Below are positions 35,069 to 47,395 of a stretch of DNA of 64,000 bases, piece after piece. Position 1 is the first letter of the stretch. Every line of letters begins with the position of its first letter. A model generated the notes under the pieces. The model was not told the origin of the DNA. It saw only the letters and a list, made by a program, of their open reading frames with translations, and made no database searches. The position numbers were made by a program, and so were the translations under genes. The DNA is taken from assembly GCA_021234155.1 (NCBI GenBank), contig JAJEKV010000004.1:6452109-6516108 (forward strand). Reading direction: 5' to 3'. The stretch is from Isoetes taiwanensis (lineage: Eukaryota > Streptophyta > Lycopodiopsida > Isoetales > Isoetaceae).

Positions 35069-37243
35069 TTAATGAGAGAATAGGGACAAGCAAGCATGCT
35101 GGTCCCAATACCTTTTCAGGTGCAAGATATTGATTGGATTTGGCAGTGGCATTCCTGAAGCAACCTCTTGTAGCCAATAAGAGTTAGTACCTGCAGGTTC
35201 CAATACTACAAAAGGTCCTTCCCAAATATTGTCAAATTTGCCAGCTGAGTCTTCCTTTGACTTGTTCCATTTGAGAACAAGCTCTCCTTGCTTAAAGGTG
35301 CCTTGTATTTTGTGTGCAGCCTTGAACGCAACCAGATCCTTGGCCTTTTTCAGCAAATTAGTATTCTCAGCCTCCATCCTATATTCATCTAGGTGCAGCA
35401 GGGCATCCAATCTTTCCTGCAAGGCATGTTCAAAAGGTAAACATAATTTATAAGCTAACCTCAGGAAGGGTAACTCAAGTTCCACTGGTAAGACTGCCTC
35501 TATGCCATAAACCAGGTTGAAGGGTGTATGATTTGTAGCTGTTTTGATAGTGACTCTATAAGCCCAAAGTGCATCCACTATTTTGACATGCCAATCTCTC
35601 TTGTTGATCTCAACTGTCTTCTGCAAGATATTTTTCAACACTTTGTTAGTGGCTTCAGCTTGTCCATTACCTTGGGGATAGTATGAGGAGCTCTTGGTAT
35701 GCTTGACCTTCAAGATGTCCATCAAGTTAGTAATAACTTCATTAACAAAAGGCGTGCCCCTATCAGAATGTAACTGAAAAGGGATACCAAACCTGGAACG
35801 AACATACTCATGTAAAAATCTTGCAGTTGTGGCAGCATTAGCCTGTCTCAAAGGTATAGCCTCTGCCCATTTAGTAAAATAATCTGTGGCCACAATGATA
35901 TGCTGATGTTGACCTGCAGAAGAAGGATTAATAGGGCCAATATAATCTAATCCCCAAATTTGAAAGGGCCCTGGAGATATGATGGGATTAAGGGCAGCTG
36001 GAAGTAAAATTCTTTTGCTAAAGATTTGGCATTGATGGCAAGTCTTTATAATATCATAACAATCTTTAATAGTAGGCCAATAGTATCCAGACCTGAGAAT
36101 CTTTTTTGCTGTAGTATCACCAGCAAAATGCCCTCCACAAATACCTTTGTGCATTTCCCTGATGATTAGAGCAGACTCACTTTCACTCACACATCTCAAC
36201 AAGACTCCATCTCGGTTGACCTTGCACAAAACATTGTCTATCATCTTGAAGTGTCTGCATTTGTCCTTGAGTCTCCTTTTTTGGTTTGAAGTGAAGTTTG
36301 ACGAGATAATTCCATGTTGTAAGAAGTCTCTGATAGGTTGTTGCCACCCACCATCAACTTGATCTTCTGAAGTTAACTCTGCATGAGCTACTACAAGTGA
36401 AATGTCAGCAGTATCCAACTCATCCTCATGGTCAAAAAATATATAAGGCAAATAAAGGCTAGGACTTCGTACCAAATGTAATTCTTTTACAGAAATATCA
36501 TAACTTTGCAACTTACAAGCCCACCTTTGGATTTTTGGCTTACTGGTTGCCTTACCAAACAGTAGTCCCATTGGATTTTGCTTCATGTAGACTTGAACTT
36601 GACTTTTCAGGAGCAAGTGTCCTTGCCTATTGATAAGAAACATGAGGGCAGCAGCACCTTTTTCCATTTGGGTATACCTCTCCTCTAGAGCAGACCATTG
36701 TTTACTTGCAAACACTATGGTGTGCTTCTCCTGCAAAATGGCTAACCCTATAGCTTTTTTAGTAACAGTAATATAAACTTCAAATGGCATATTCAAATCT
36801 GGTTTTCTCAAAAGTGTGGCTTCACATATGGATTGAATGAGAAAGTCAAAAGCTTCTTGGCATTCTGAAGTCCATGTGATGGGTATATGCTTACTCTCAG
36901 ACTTGGAGAACTTGCCTACCCTTGTCAATCTAGAAATAGGGCTCAAAATATGAGCAAAATTAGGAATATACATCCTGAGGAAACTTGTCATACCAACAAA
37001 ACTTTTGACCTGTTTTAGATTCTTGGGAGGTGCTAATTTTTTGAGGGCTTCAATCTTGTCTTGAGCAACCTGAATGCCTTGGCTGGATACTTCATGCCCT
37101 AAGAGTTGTCCTTTTGATGCAAAAAAGATGCATTTCTTTGGATTTAGATTGACTCCTGAGCTCCTGCATAAAGAACAAATTTTTGCAAGTAGCTCCACAT
37201 GATTAGATGGGTTAGAGCCTAAGCAAAGGTCATCTAGGTACAC
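35069..37243 (-). pseudogene. Element A pol, downstream part: RT C-half, RNase H remnant, integrase
   Basis: 724 codons in one frame. They begin with the catalytic YLDD of RT, then NPKKC, GQLLGHEVS and the SFVGMTSFLRMYIPNF connection. The standard Ty3 RNase H region (about residues 153-230) keeps ASKQWS and the EK at 194-195 but lacks the first and last aspartates (VYITVTKKAIG, QVYMKQNP). Integrase follows, with zinc ligands H365, H372, C402, C405 and catalytic D433, D494, E530. A GPF-type C-terminus reads IWEGPFVVLEPAGTNSYWL. The frame is offset from the upstream part by one missing base at the YLDD codons, so the polyprotein is broken there. Ends at TAA 35069. Confidence 0.9.
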
Positions 37244-39267
37244 CCGAACTCTTCAGCAGACATTGATTTGAAAATAACATCCATTGCCCTTTGGAAGGTG
37301 GCTGGAGCATTCATCAAACCAAAAGGCATTCTTTTCATAGCATATGTACCCCAGGGAGTGATAAAGGAAGTTTTTGGCTGGTCTTCTTCTTTGATGCTGA
37401 TCTGGTTGAACCCTGAGAATCCATCCAAAAATGAGTACACTTCCTTACCTGCTACAGCACATAAGATCTCCTCTAAAAAGGGCAAGGGGTAACAATCCTT
37501 GATGGTAGCTTTGTTGAGATCTCGATAATCAATGCAAATTCTTAAAGCACCACTTTTCTTTTCTACAGGAACAATGCAAGATACCCATTCAGGATTAATG
37601 ATTTCAATAATCACACCTGCATCTAACATCTTATTCAATTCATCCTTGATTAGCCCCATAAGTGAAGCATTAATCCTCCTTAATTTTTGAAAAACAGGTT
37701 TACAACCTTCCTTGATTTTAATTTCAAATTGGCATACCTCAGTTTTGATACCTGATAGTTCTGAATAGTCCCAGGCAACTACATCTTTTCTTTCTTCAAA
37801 AAACATTTGTATGCTCTCCCTGTTTTGATATTCAATTAGATCTCCAACAAACAGAGTTCTAGGTGTACCATTTTTTGTGATTACAATCTCCTCAATATCC
37901 TTTTTTTCTGATGCATCAATGGTCAAAATAGGACAGAGGGCTTTTACTTCATTGTCATCAAGATCATCTTCAGGAATGGCTCCCTCAGTTAAATGTGACA
38001 TGAGGGTCTCTCTACACAAAGCATCAGCTTCAAAATTCTGTTCCCTGGGAATATGAGTGATTTTCCATGAAGCAAAACTCGAGAGTACTCCCATTGCTTG
38101 ATTCTTCAGGAGCTCCATATCTGCATTTTTTGTTTGATACTCCCCTGAAACTTGTCTGCATATTAATTGTGAATCACCATAAATGTGAATATTGGCAATA
38201 TCCATAGATTTAGCTTCCTGGAGACCTGCAATCAAAGCCTTGTATTCTGCCACGTTAGAGGTGACTTGAGGAAAGATCCTTCCTACTTTACCTAAGAGTT
38301 TGTGAGAAGAATCTTTCAAAATGGCAGCAGATGATGCAACATTTAGTTTTTTAGAAATACCTCCATCAAACCATAAGAACCCTGTTGGTCCTTGTATGCT
38401 GGGAGGTGCACTTTCTATAATAAGAGGAACCATTTCATATTTTCTTGGTTTTATATTTTTTATCCTGTAAGATCCCAAAGGTTCTTCAATCAGCATTTCT
38501 TTAATAAAATGTACCTCTTCCTTGGAGTCATAGGAGCCCTCTTGGTTATAAATTGTAGCAGTCTGAGAGCCATTGGAGATGGTACATCTCCCTTGAGACC
38601 AGACTGGCCTGGCATCCACAGTGGCTAACCATCTCCTCCCCAGAAGTAAGTCATAAATATCAGATTCATCTCCCATGTCTTCAAAAGCCACCACAATAAA
38701 GTTAGCAGCTACAGTTATGCCTTCTGTATTAACAGGCACTTTAGTCACCACACCAATAGGAGAAATCTTAGCATTATAGAAAGATTTTAATAACATAGAA
38801 GCCTTCTTATCCACCTCAAAACCACACTTCTTCATGATATGATATGGCATGATATTTAGGGGAGAACCCCCATCAAGCAACACATTAGAAAAGGTATACC
38901 CTCCTAAAGCAGCTGAACATGTGAATGCTCCAGAGTCTTCTTCATGCTGTGCTAGAATAAGGTCAGTGGCATCAGTAAAATTCACACAAGCATTTAATAC
39001 CTCACTATTGGTTTGTTGGAGTACCCTTTTCCTGTAACTAGGTGCAATCTTTAATAAAGTAAAGAGATCCACACTCACCTTGGAATTTTTTAGCAAAACA
39101 TCAACCTCATCAAAGTCTTGATCTTTCTTACCATATTTTTGCTGAGGGGGTGGAGCTATGATCTGAGCAGGTGATTCCATTACAGGTGGCACAGGCCTGG
39201 CAGTAGAATGCCTACTTGGTTCAGCATGTACTTCAGCTTCATTCATGCTTCTAGTTTGCACCACCAT
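37234..39267 (-). pseudogene. Element A pol, upstream part: protease, RNase H, RT N-half
   Basis: 677 codons in one frame. Protease motif LLDGGSPLNIMP is at residues 130-141. Next comes a complete ribonuclease H of the archaeal-like type (residues about 293-420): FDGG with D301, NVAEYKALIAGL with E341, YGDSQLI with D365, and FEADAL with D415, so all four D-E-D-D residues are present. RT begins near 490 (ERKDVVAWDYSELSGI) and includes ICIDYRDLNK, YSFLDGFSGFNQI, ITPWGTYAMKRMPFGL and NAPATFQRAM. It runs out of frame just before YLDD. In plant Tat elements I know, the added RNase H lies after RT, so this order is notable. Confidence 0.9.
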
Positions 39268-39336
39268 AACTTCTTCAGATTTAGGAACTTCTGTAGCTTG
39301 AATAAATCTTATAGAGGTGCTTGGTTCAAAGAAATC

Positions 39337-40460
39337 TCACGGGGGTTTAGACTCTGGTCTCTTCTCTTTTTCCTGTTTAGCAAAATATTCCTTAACAGCA
39401 CACCTAGCATCAGTATGGCCAACCTCTTTACAAAAAGAACAAACAGGACATTCCTTTCCAAAATGGCCTTTTCTATTACATTTGGAGCACACTTGCCAAT
39501 AGCATATTTCTGATGGGTGAGAATTCCTATTGCAATGAATACATTCAGGGATAAGTTTTACACGCTCTTGCAGCCTTGAGTTCAACCAATTGTTTGGTTA
39601 TTTACGCTAAGGCTTCAAGAAACCTTGGATAGGTCCGACTTGACCTCTCGCAACTTGAGAATTGGCTTCCTCCTCTTTGGATTTCTTTTTCTCTTTTTGT
39701 ATGGCATAAACCGGAATAGAAGGGTGATGATCATAATGTGCATCAAGAGCATCGTGGGTAAAACGGGTCGAGGAGTATGATGAGAAGCATAATGCTTATC
39801 AGGCAAAGTAGAGAGCATCTGGGTCAGATCAGTGGTTTTGGCAAAGACTTTGTAAATGGAATCAAACCCTTCAGCAGCTTGGATTTTGAGCAACTTCCTT
39901 TGGATATCTGGTCTTCTTTGCAAACCATTAATAAAGGCAGTAACTAAAAACAGAGTTGGGATGGTGACTTGTACTTTTTGACACCTGCTCATGAATGTAC
40001 TAAACCTTTCCTTGTACTGATTCACACTTTCTCCTGCATGTATAGAAAAACCTTGCAGTTCATTAACCAAATCTTATGGAGCAGCTAACTTACCAAATCT
40101 ATCCAGAAACTTCTTGACAAGTTCATCCCATGAAGTGGTACCCATTAACTTCTCATAAGTTAGCCAAGCTCCAGCTTCACTCTCATCTTTGAAACATTTT
40201 TCAAATTCTGAAAGCTTGCATCCTTTCTTGAAACCATAATCCCTGTAATAGTCTTCAAATATTCTCAAAAAGTGGTTAGCACTCATGCTGGAATCAAAGG
40301 TAGGCAAGCGAACAGGGACATTCAACTCAAATTGGTATGGCATGTTTTGAAGTAAGCTAGTTGAGAAACTTGAAGGCAATGGCCTTTCTCTGCAATGATC
40401 TGATACATCAACGTCCTCTAATGGTTCTGATTCTGCTGGAAATTTTTGCTTTGGAGCCAT
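39337..40460 (-). pseudogene. Element A gag, broken
   Basis: Starts at ATG 40458-40460 (MAPKQKFPAESEPLEDVDVS), chosen because the same start exists in element B. Capsid-like blocks are FEDYYRDYGFKKGCKL, SWDELVKKFLDRFGK and GFSIHAGESVNQYKERFSTF. A stop TAA at 40074-40076 replaces CAA (Gln) found in element B. Frameshifts occur between about 39600 and 39800. Three CX2CX4HX4C knuckles follow: CIHCNRNSHPSEIC, CSKCNRKGHFGKEC and CSFCKEVGHTDARC. Confidence 0.85.
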
Positions 40461-40479
40461 GAGTTCTGAGATCCAGGAA

Positions 40480-40498
40480 GATCTCGGTAGGACCTCCA
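40480..40498 (-). other. Putative primer-binding site of element A
   Basis: On the minus strand TGGAGGTCCTACCGAGATC begins three bases after the 5' LTR. Element B has TGGAGGTTCTACCGAGATC at the same place (47949-47967). The implied tRNA 3' end would be ...CTCGGTAGRACCTCCA; I cannot name that tRNA. Confidence 0.55.
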
Positions 40499-40501
40499 AA
40501 A

Positions 40502-42469
40502 TGTTGACCCTAAACCTGGCTTAAAGGTCAACCACAAGGAACCAATTCAAGTCTTCACTCAAATTGGGGTTAGAACCTCCAGATCACTTGAGGTGATCAG
40601 TCTATGCAAGGAAATTCCAAAAACAAATTCAAAAAGTTTGAGTTCTATACCTTTCCCATTTCCAGAAAATGTTACCTTTGCCAAAACAAATGTGGTGTCG
40701 AGGTGCAGATCGATTTTTTAAGTCAGATGCAATAGACTTGGTCAAAAAAGTAGTATTTAACCAACAGTAAAACTTCTGACTAAGTCAGAGACTTAATCTG
40801 TGAGTTATTCGAGCTCAAAGTGGGGTCAAATTTTGGTCAATGGAGGTCAAATGTAGAAAACAGTGATCAGAGATTGAGATTTGGAGTTGCCCATCATCTT
40901 TTTGAGAAATTCCAAAGTAGATAGGTTGTAATGGTGCTAGGGAAGAGGGGCAATCAATCAAATCTTCATTTGGATGTGTAGAAGTATTTTTTGTGACTAG
41001 ATTTGGCAAAATACAGTCAAAACTGTCTAAACCCGAGAGCAATTTTTTTGAATTTGAGCTATACTTGGTATTTTTGAAGAATTCCAACTCCTTTGGCTTG
41101 CACAGGCCCTAAGCATAGGTGGCAAGTGGTCCAAAGGTATAGAGAAACACACTAGAATTTTCTGTAGAATATTTTGTAGCAAGAATTGTAGAATAATATA
41201 TCAGAAATGGATTTGACAACTTGGCAATCGATTTGAATTGATATGGAGGTAAATATATCATGATAACAGAATATAAGGATGCTTCGTAGCTTTTAATCAC
41301 AGGAAAATAATCTTCTCAAGTCAATAAATAATTTTTGAAGGTAATGTCAACTAGATCTTGTGAATCCAGTTGAGGAGAGCTCAAGAACTTCAAGGATCGT
41401 CCAGATCTTGCTCAGCAATGATCAATGTAGAATCTGAATACTTCTGGGCCTTCGAAAATGTTCTGATTGCGTTTCCCCTGATATATAGTTTTTGAATTTC
41501 GGTTCCGGTGATTTCGGGTGATAAATTTAGGCTTAAATGGTTGCTTAAGTTCCGGAATCCAAGAATAGATTGGTTGCAGGAAGAATGGAATCAAATCCGG
41601 CGTGATTCGAGCCAGAAACTCGGATTTAGGGTTCTCGAGCGTATTTTTCGTGAAAATGGCGCGATACGGTTCCGTATTTTTAGAGGTATATTACCAGAAT
41701 ATGCTGTATTTTGGCTATTTTGGATTTTCGAGCATGGTTCTAAGGATCTCTTAGAAAAAAGGCAAGGAATACTTGGGAATTTTGGGAGACCATGGAACCT
41801 TTGCATGCTTGATAGAATCACAGAATATTCTGGGGCATTTTTAGGCCTTGAGTAGGTACACGCCATGAGGTGCAATGGTAGAAGAAGAAAAATGAGTGGT
41901 GGTCACAAAGGTAAGGGAAGATAGCATGAGAAAAACTAAGACAACAAAGTCCCAAAAGGGGTGTGCAAAGAAAAGGAAAACATGACTAGAGATGAGCAAC
42001 TTAGCAAGTATGGCAAAGAGGGAGCAAATTTGGAGAGCAATGGTGTGAAAGTGGACATGAAAAATGAATAAGGAAGATGTCATGGGGAAATTAGCAAATA
42101 ATGGTAATAAGATAGGTTAGGAATATAAGAAGGGAAAAGTGGCTAGGCAAAAAGCAAGGTGATAAGGATGGGACCATATAGGGGAATCTTCCAAACTCCA
42201 ACTTCCAAACTTCAAGCAATGTCTTCCAAACTTCATAACCCAGAATCTTCTAAAGCATATTCTTGACTAAGCATTTTGATCTCAAATAAAGTACCGCATA
42301 TGAGTTTTGAGCCTTGAGCACTTGTTGACTTGAAAAATGAACACCCTTTGACCTCCACAACAATATTGAATGCCAAGGATCTTCCAAACTTTGACCTAGT
42401 ATTCCAAGATTAGTTGACCTAGTTTTGAATGCATGGATCACAATTAGCATGTTGCCCTTTGGGACAACA
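40502..42469 (-). repeat. LTR2, shared by elements A and B
   Basis: 1968 bp. It serves as the 5' LTR for element A and the 3' LTR position for element B. It is closely similar to LTR1 and clearly less similar to LTR3. In element orientation it starts TGTTGTCCCAAAGGGCAACA. Confidence 0.88.
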
Positions 42470-42652
42470 GGTGCTCCTGCAAATGACACTTGGCAATTAA
42501 TAAAAATCCCTGTTTTGAAGCTATTTGATGGCTCATCCTTCATACTGGCTAATCTGCAAACATAAACTTAATGAAGACATTAGTTCTAAATTTAAGACAA
42601 AGTGGAATCCAACCTATCTAGTGTCTAACTTTAATTCTAACTTGTTTAAATT

Positions 42653-43222
42653 CTAGAGCATAAAAAGGGACAAGCAAATGTGCTGATCCCAGTACCTCTT
42701 CAAGTGAATAGTGTTGATAGGATTTGGGAGTGACAAACCTGAAGTTAATTCCTTTAACCAATATGAATTAGTGCCTGCAGGTTCCAACACTTCATAGGGT
42801 CTCTCCCAAAGATTCTCAAACTTACTGGCCGAGTCCTCTCTTGATTTATTCCATTTCAGAACCAATTCTCCAGTCTTGAAGATCCCTTGTATTTTATGAG
42901 CAGCTTTGAAAGCTGCCAAATCCTTGGCTTTTTTAAGCAAGTTAGCATTCTCAGCTTCCATTCTATATTCCTCTAAATGCAGTAGGTCATCCAATCTTTC
43001 CTGCAAAGCATGCTCAAAAGGCAAACACAGCTTATGAGCTAACCTCAGAGATGGAAGCTCAAGCTCTACTGGAAGCACGGCTTCAATTCCATAGACTAAG
43101 TTAAAAGGAGTATGAGTGGTTGCTGCTTTAATGGTAACTCTATAAGCCCATAGGGCATCCACCAGTTTGACATGCCAATCCTTTTGATTATCATCCACTG
43201 TTTTATGCAAAATGCCCTTCAA
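42653..43222 (-). pseudogene. Element B integrase C-terminus
   Basis: Reads DWHVKLVDALWAYRVTIKAA, TPFNLVYGIEAVLPVELELP and LWERPYEVLEPAGTNSYWL, parallel to element A. It is separated from the integrase core by a frameshift near 43250, where an eight-base-scale deletion removes the codons equivalent to KHTKS. Ends at TAG 42653. Confidence 0.88.
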
Positions 43223-43250
43223 AACTTTATTAGTAGCTTCTGCTTGACCA

Positions 43251-44903
43251 TTACCTTGGGGATAGTAGGAGGAACTCTACTTTAAGAATGGTCAATAGAT
43301 TAGCAATGACTTCATTCACAAAAGGGGTGCCCCTATCAGAATGTAATTGTAAAGGAATACCGAACCGTGCACAAATATACTCATGTAAGAACCTAGCTGT
43401 TGTGATGGCATTAGCATGTCTCAAAGGAATTGCCTCTGCCCATTTGGTAAAATAATCTGTAGCTACAATAATGTGCTGATGTTGTCCTGCAGAAGGGGGA
43501 TTAATAGGACCAATATAATCTAATCCCCAAATTTGGAAAGGTCCTGGAGAAATTATGGGGTTTAGTGCAGCTGGGAGGAGGATCCTTTTGCCAAATATTT
43601 GGCACTTGTGGCAAGATTTTATAGCAGTATAGCAATCTTTAAATATTGTAGGCCAATAGTATCCTGACCTGAGAATTTTCTTGGCAGTAGTGTCTCCAGC
43701 AAAATGGCCTCCACATATTCCTTCATGCATTTCCCTAATGATCAAGGCAGATTCTTCTTCATTGACACACCTTAATAATAATCCATCCCTGTTGACTTTA
43801 CATAAAACATCATTAATCATTTTGAACTGCCTGCACTTTTCTTTAAATCTCCTTTGCTGGCTCGAGGTCAATCCTGAGGGCATCTCCTTAAATTGTAGGA
43901 AATTCTTTATAGGTAGCTGCCAATCTTGTTGGCCCTGCTCATCATCATCTGCGTGATGTAACTCTTTTATAGAAATGTCAAAGGTTTGTAACTTGCAAGC
44001 CCACCTTTGAATTTTTGGCTTAGAAGTAGCCTTACCAAATAACAAACCTGTTGGATTTTGTTTCATATAAACTTGAACTGAGCTCTTCAATAATAAATGA
44101 CCTTGTCTGTCAATTAGAAACATGAGAGCAGCAGCACTCTTCTCCATTCTAGTGTATCTTTCTTCAGTTGAACTCCACTGTTTACTGGCAAAAGCTATGG
44201 TGTGCTTGTCCTGCAAAATAGCTAAGCCTATGGCCTTTTTAGTAATAGTAATGTAAACCTCAAATGGCTTGTCCAAATCTGGTTTTTTCAGGAGAGTTGC
44301 TTCACAAATGGACTTTATAAGCAATTCAAAAGACTCTTGGCAATCTGATGACCATGTAACAGGGACATGCTTGCTCTCAGATTTGGAAATCCTGCCTATT
44401 CTTGTCAGCTTAGAAATAGGGCTTATAATGTGAGCAAAATTAGGAATATACATCCTAAGAAAACTAGTCATGCCAATAAAACTTTTGACATGCTTCAAGT
44501 TTTTGGGGGGCACCAGTTTTTTGAGAGCTTCAACTTTTTCTTGTGCCACCTGTATACCATTGTTGGATACCTCATGTCCCAAAAGTTGCCCTTTGGATGC
44601 AAAAAAAATACACTTCTTTGGATTAAGGTTGACTCCAGATTCCCTACACAAAGAACATATCTTTGCCAACAATTCCAAATGATTAGTAGGGTGAGATCCT
44701 AAACAAAGGTCATCCAAATAAACTCTGAATTCTTGAGGAGACATAGGCCTAAAAGTAACATCCATGGCTCTCTGGAAAGTAGCAGGTGCATTCATTAGTC
44801 CAAAAGGCATTCTTTTCATTGCATAAGTTCCCCAAGGAGTAATAAAAGAGGTCTTGGGTTGGTCTTTCTGTAATACTAATCTGATTGAATCCTGAAAATC
44901 CAT
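43251..44903 (-). pseudogene. Element B RT C-half, RNase H remnant, integrase core
   Basis: Contains DQPKTSFITPWGTYAMK, an intact VYLDDLCLGS catalytic motif, SFIGMTSFLRMYIPNF, the decayed RNase H (PFEVYITITKKAIG), and integrase with HEGICGGHF, SCHKCQIF, GLDYIGP and HSDRGTPFVN. YLDD is uninterrupted here, which shows that the element A break at this point is a private one-base loss. Confidence 0.88.
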
Positions 44904-46098
44904 CTAAAAATGAGTACACCTCTTTACCTGCCACAGCATATAAGATCTCTTCTAAAAAGGGCAAAGGGTAACAATCTTTGATGGTAGCCTTGTTAAGATC
45001 TCGATAGTCAATGCAAATCCTTAAGGCACCACTTTTTTTCTCCACAGGAACAATACAAGATACCCATTCTGGATTAATAATCTCAATAATAACACCTGCA
45101 TCCAACATCTTATCCAATTCATCTTTAATTAATCCCATGAGTGAGGCATTAATCCTTCTTAATTTTTGAAAAACAGGTTTACAACCTTCTTTAATCTTAA
45201 TTTCAAATTGACATACCTCAGTTTTGATACCTGATAGCTCTGAATAATCCCAAGCAAATACATCTTTCCTTTCTTCAAAGAACATTTGTATATCCTCCCT
45301 ATCTTGATATTCAATCAGATCTCCAACAAATAGGGTTCTAGTCTTACCATTTTTTGTGATAGTAATCTCTTCAGTATCTTTTTCCTCTGATGCACTGATG
45401 GTTAGGATAGGACAAAGAGCCTTCACCTCATTAGCATCAAGGTCTTCCTCTGGAATAGCTCCCTCAGTCAGGTGTGACATGAGAGTTTCTCTACATAGAG
45501 CATCAGCTTCCACATTTTCTTCTCTTGGTATGTGAGTAATCTCCCATGAGACAAAACTCGAAAGTACTCCCATTACTTGTTTTTTTAGGAGCTCCATATC
45601 TGCATTTTTTGTTTGGTAATCTCCTGAGACTTGCCTGCAAATTAATTGTGAGTCACCAAAAATGTGGATGTTGGTAATATCCATAGCTTTGGCTTCCTGA
45701 AGACCTGCAATCAAAGCTTTATATTCTGCTGCATTAGATGTGATTTGGGGGAAGATTCTTCCCACTTTAGCTGAAAGTTTATGAGAGGAATCTTTAAGAA
45801 TAGCTGCAGATGATGCAATATTTAGTTTTTTAGAAATACCTCCATCAAACCATAAGAGTCCTGATGGTCCTTGTCTGCTGGGGAGTGCACATTCCATAAT
45901 GAGGGGAACCATTTCATAACTCACTGATCTTGCCTTTTTTATCCTGTAAGATCCCAAGGGTTCTTCAATTAACATTTCTTTAATAAAATGTACCTCTTCC
46001 TTGGAGTCATAGGAGCCCCTCTTGGTTATAGATTGTAGCAATCCGAGAGCCATTTGAGATGGTACTTCTCCCTTGAGACCGACCGGCACGGCATCCAC
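44749..46098 (-). pseudogene. Element B RNase H and RT N-half
   Basis: Reads LLWFDGGISKKLNIASSAAI, SNAAEYKALIAGLQEAKAMD, IHIFGDSQLICRQVSG and VEADALCRE. The D-E-D-D RNase H is therefore intact and upstream of RT here too. It continues through CIDYRDLNKATIKDCYPLPF and FLDGFSGFNQIS, then shifts frame near 44880. Conservation of the same domain order in a diverged sibling shows that the order is a family trait and not a local rearrangement. Confidence 0.9.
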
Positions 46099-46099
46099 A

Positions 46100-46725
46100 A
46101 ATGGCTAACCATCTCCTTCCTAGCAATGAAGTCATAGATATCAGATTCATCTCCTATATCTTCAAAAGCCACCACAATAAAGTTAGCAGCCTGAGTTATG
46201 CCCTCTCAGATAAACAGGCACTTTAGTCACCACACCAACAGGAGGAAATCTTAGCATTATAAAAAGATTTTAATAGCATAGAGGCTTTCTTATCCACCTC
46301 AAAACCACACTTCTTCATAATATGGTATGGCATAATATTTAGGGAGAACCCCATCAAGTAACACATTGGAAAAGGTATACCCTCCTAGAGCGGTGAGCAT
46401 GTAAATGCTCCGGGGTCTTCTTCATGCCGTATAGAATAAGGTCAATGGCATCAGTAAAATTCACACAAGCATTTAATACCTCACCATTGGTTTGTTGAAG
46501 TACCCTTTTCCTGTAACTAGGTGCAATCTTTAATAAAGTAAAGAGATCCACACTCACCTTGGAATTTTTAAGCAAAACATCAACCTCATCGAAGTCTTGA
46601 TCTTTCTTACCATATTTCTGGCGAGGGGTGGAGCTATGATCCGAAAGCAGTGACTCCATCACAGTGGTGGCACAAGCCCGGCAAAGAGAATGCCTACTTG
46701 GTTCAAAGATGTACTTGAGCTTCAT
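46100..46725 (-). pseudogene. Element B protease region, multiply frameshifted
   Basis: KYGKKDQDFDEVDVLLKNSK and LFTLLKIAPSYRKRVLQQTN match element A. The frame is then lost by several one-base indels between 46190 and 46430, destroying the protease active-site region. Confidence 0.8.
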
Positions 46726-47371
46726 TCATGCTTCTAGTTTGCACCACCATGACTTCTTCAGATTTAGGAACTTCTGTAGCTTGGATAAATCTTATAGAGG
46801 TGCTTGGTTCAGCAAATCTGACAGGAGGTTTAGACTCTGGTCTCTTCTCCTTTTCCTGTTTAGCAAAATATTCCTTAATAGCACACCTAGCATCAGTATG
46901 ACCAACTTCTTTACAAAAAGAACAAACATGACATTCCTTTCCAAAGTGACCTTTTCTATTACATTTGGGGCATACTTGCCAATAGCATATTTCTGATGGG
47001 TGAGAATTCCTATTGCAATGAATACATTCAGGGTAAGTTTTACCTGCTCTTGCAGCCTTGAGTTCAACCAATTGTTTGGTTATTTCTGCTAAGGCTTCAG
47101 TAACCTTGGATAGGTCTGACTTGACCTCTGCAACTTGAGAATTGGCTTCCTCCTCTTTAGATTTCTTTTTCTCTTTTTGTATGGCATAGACTGGAATAGA
47201 AGGGGGATGATCATAATGTGCATCGAGAACATCGATATAAAACGGGTCATGATTATGAGGAGGAACATGGTGCTTATCAGGCAAAGTAGAAAGCATCTGG
47301 GTTAGATCAGTGGTTTTGGCAAAGACCTTGTATATGGAATCAAACCCTTCAGCAGCTTGGATTTTGAGCAA
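46703..47371 (-). pseudogene. Element B gag C-terminal half with zinc knuckles
   Basis: Contains LLKIQAAEGFDSIYKVFAKT, a lysine-rich stretch, a predicted coiled segment (SDLSKVTEALAEITKQLVEL), and three CCHC knuckles: CIHCNRNSHPSEIC, CPKCNRKGHFGKEC and CSFCKEVGHTDARC. It is better preserved than the same region of element A. Confidence 0.88.
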
Positions 47372-47395
47372 TTTTCTTTGGATATCTGGTCTTCT

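Larger units (their letters stand above)
32930..42469 (-). mobile_element. Tat-like Ty3/gypsy element A (LTR1-INT1-LTR2)
   Basis: A 9.5-kb element on the minus strand. LTR1 (32930-34831) and LTR2 (40502-42469) begin TGTTGACCCTAAACCTGGC on the plus strand and are about 97 percent alike over their first 150 bases by eye. They diverge more in their last third. The internal region 34832-40501 encodes Gag with three CCHC knuckles, protease, an RNase H, RT, a decayed second RNase H, and integrase. Domain content and the DGGS protease fit the non-chromovirus Tat side of Ty3/gypsy. There is no chromodomain. The frames carry a few stops and frameshifts, so the copy is inactive. Confidence 0.9.
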
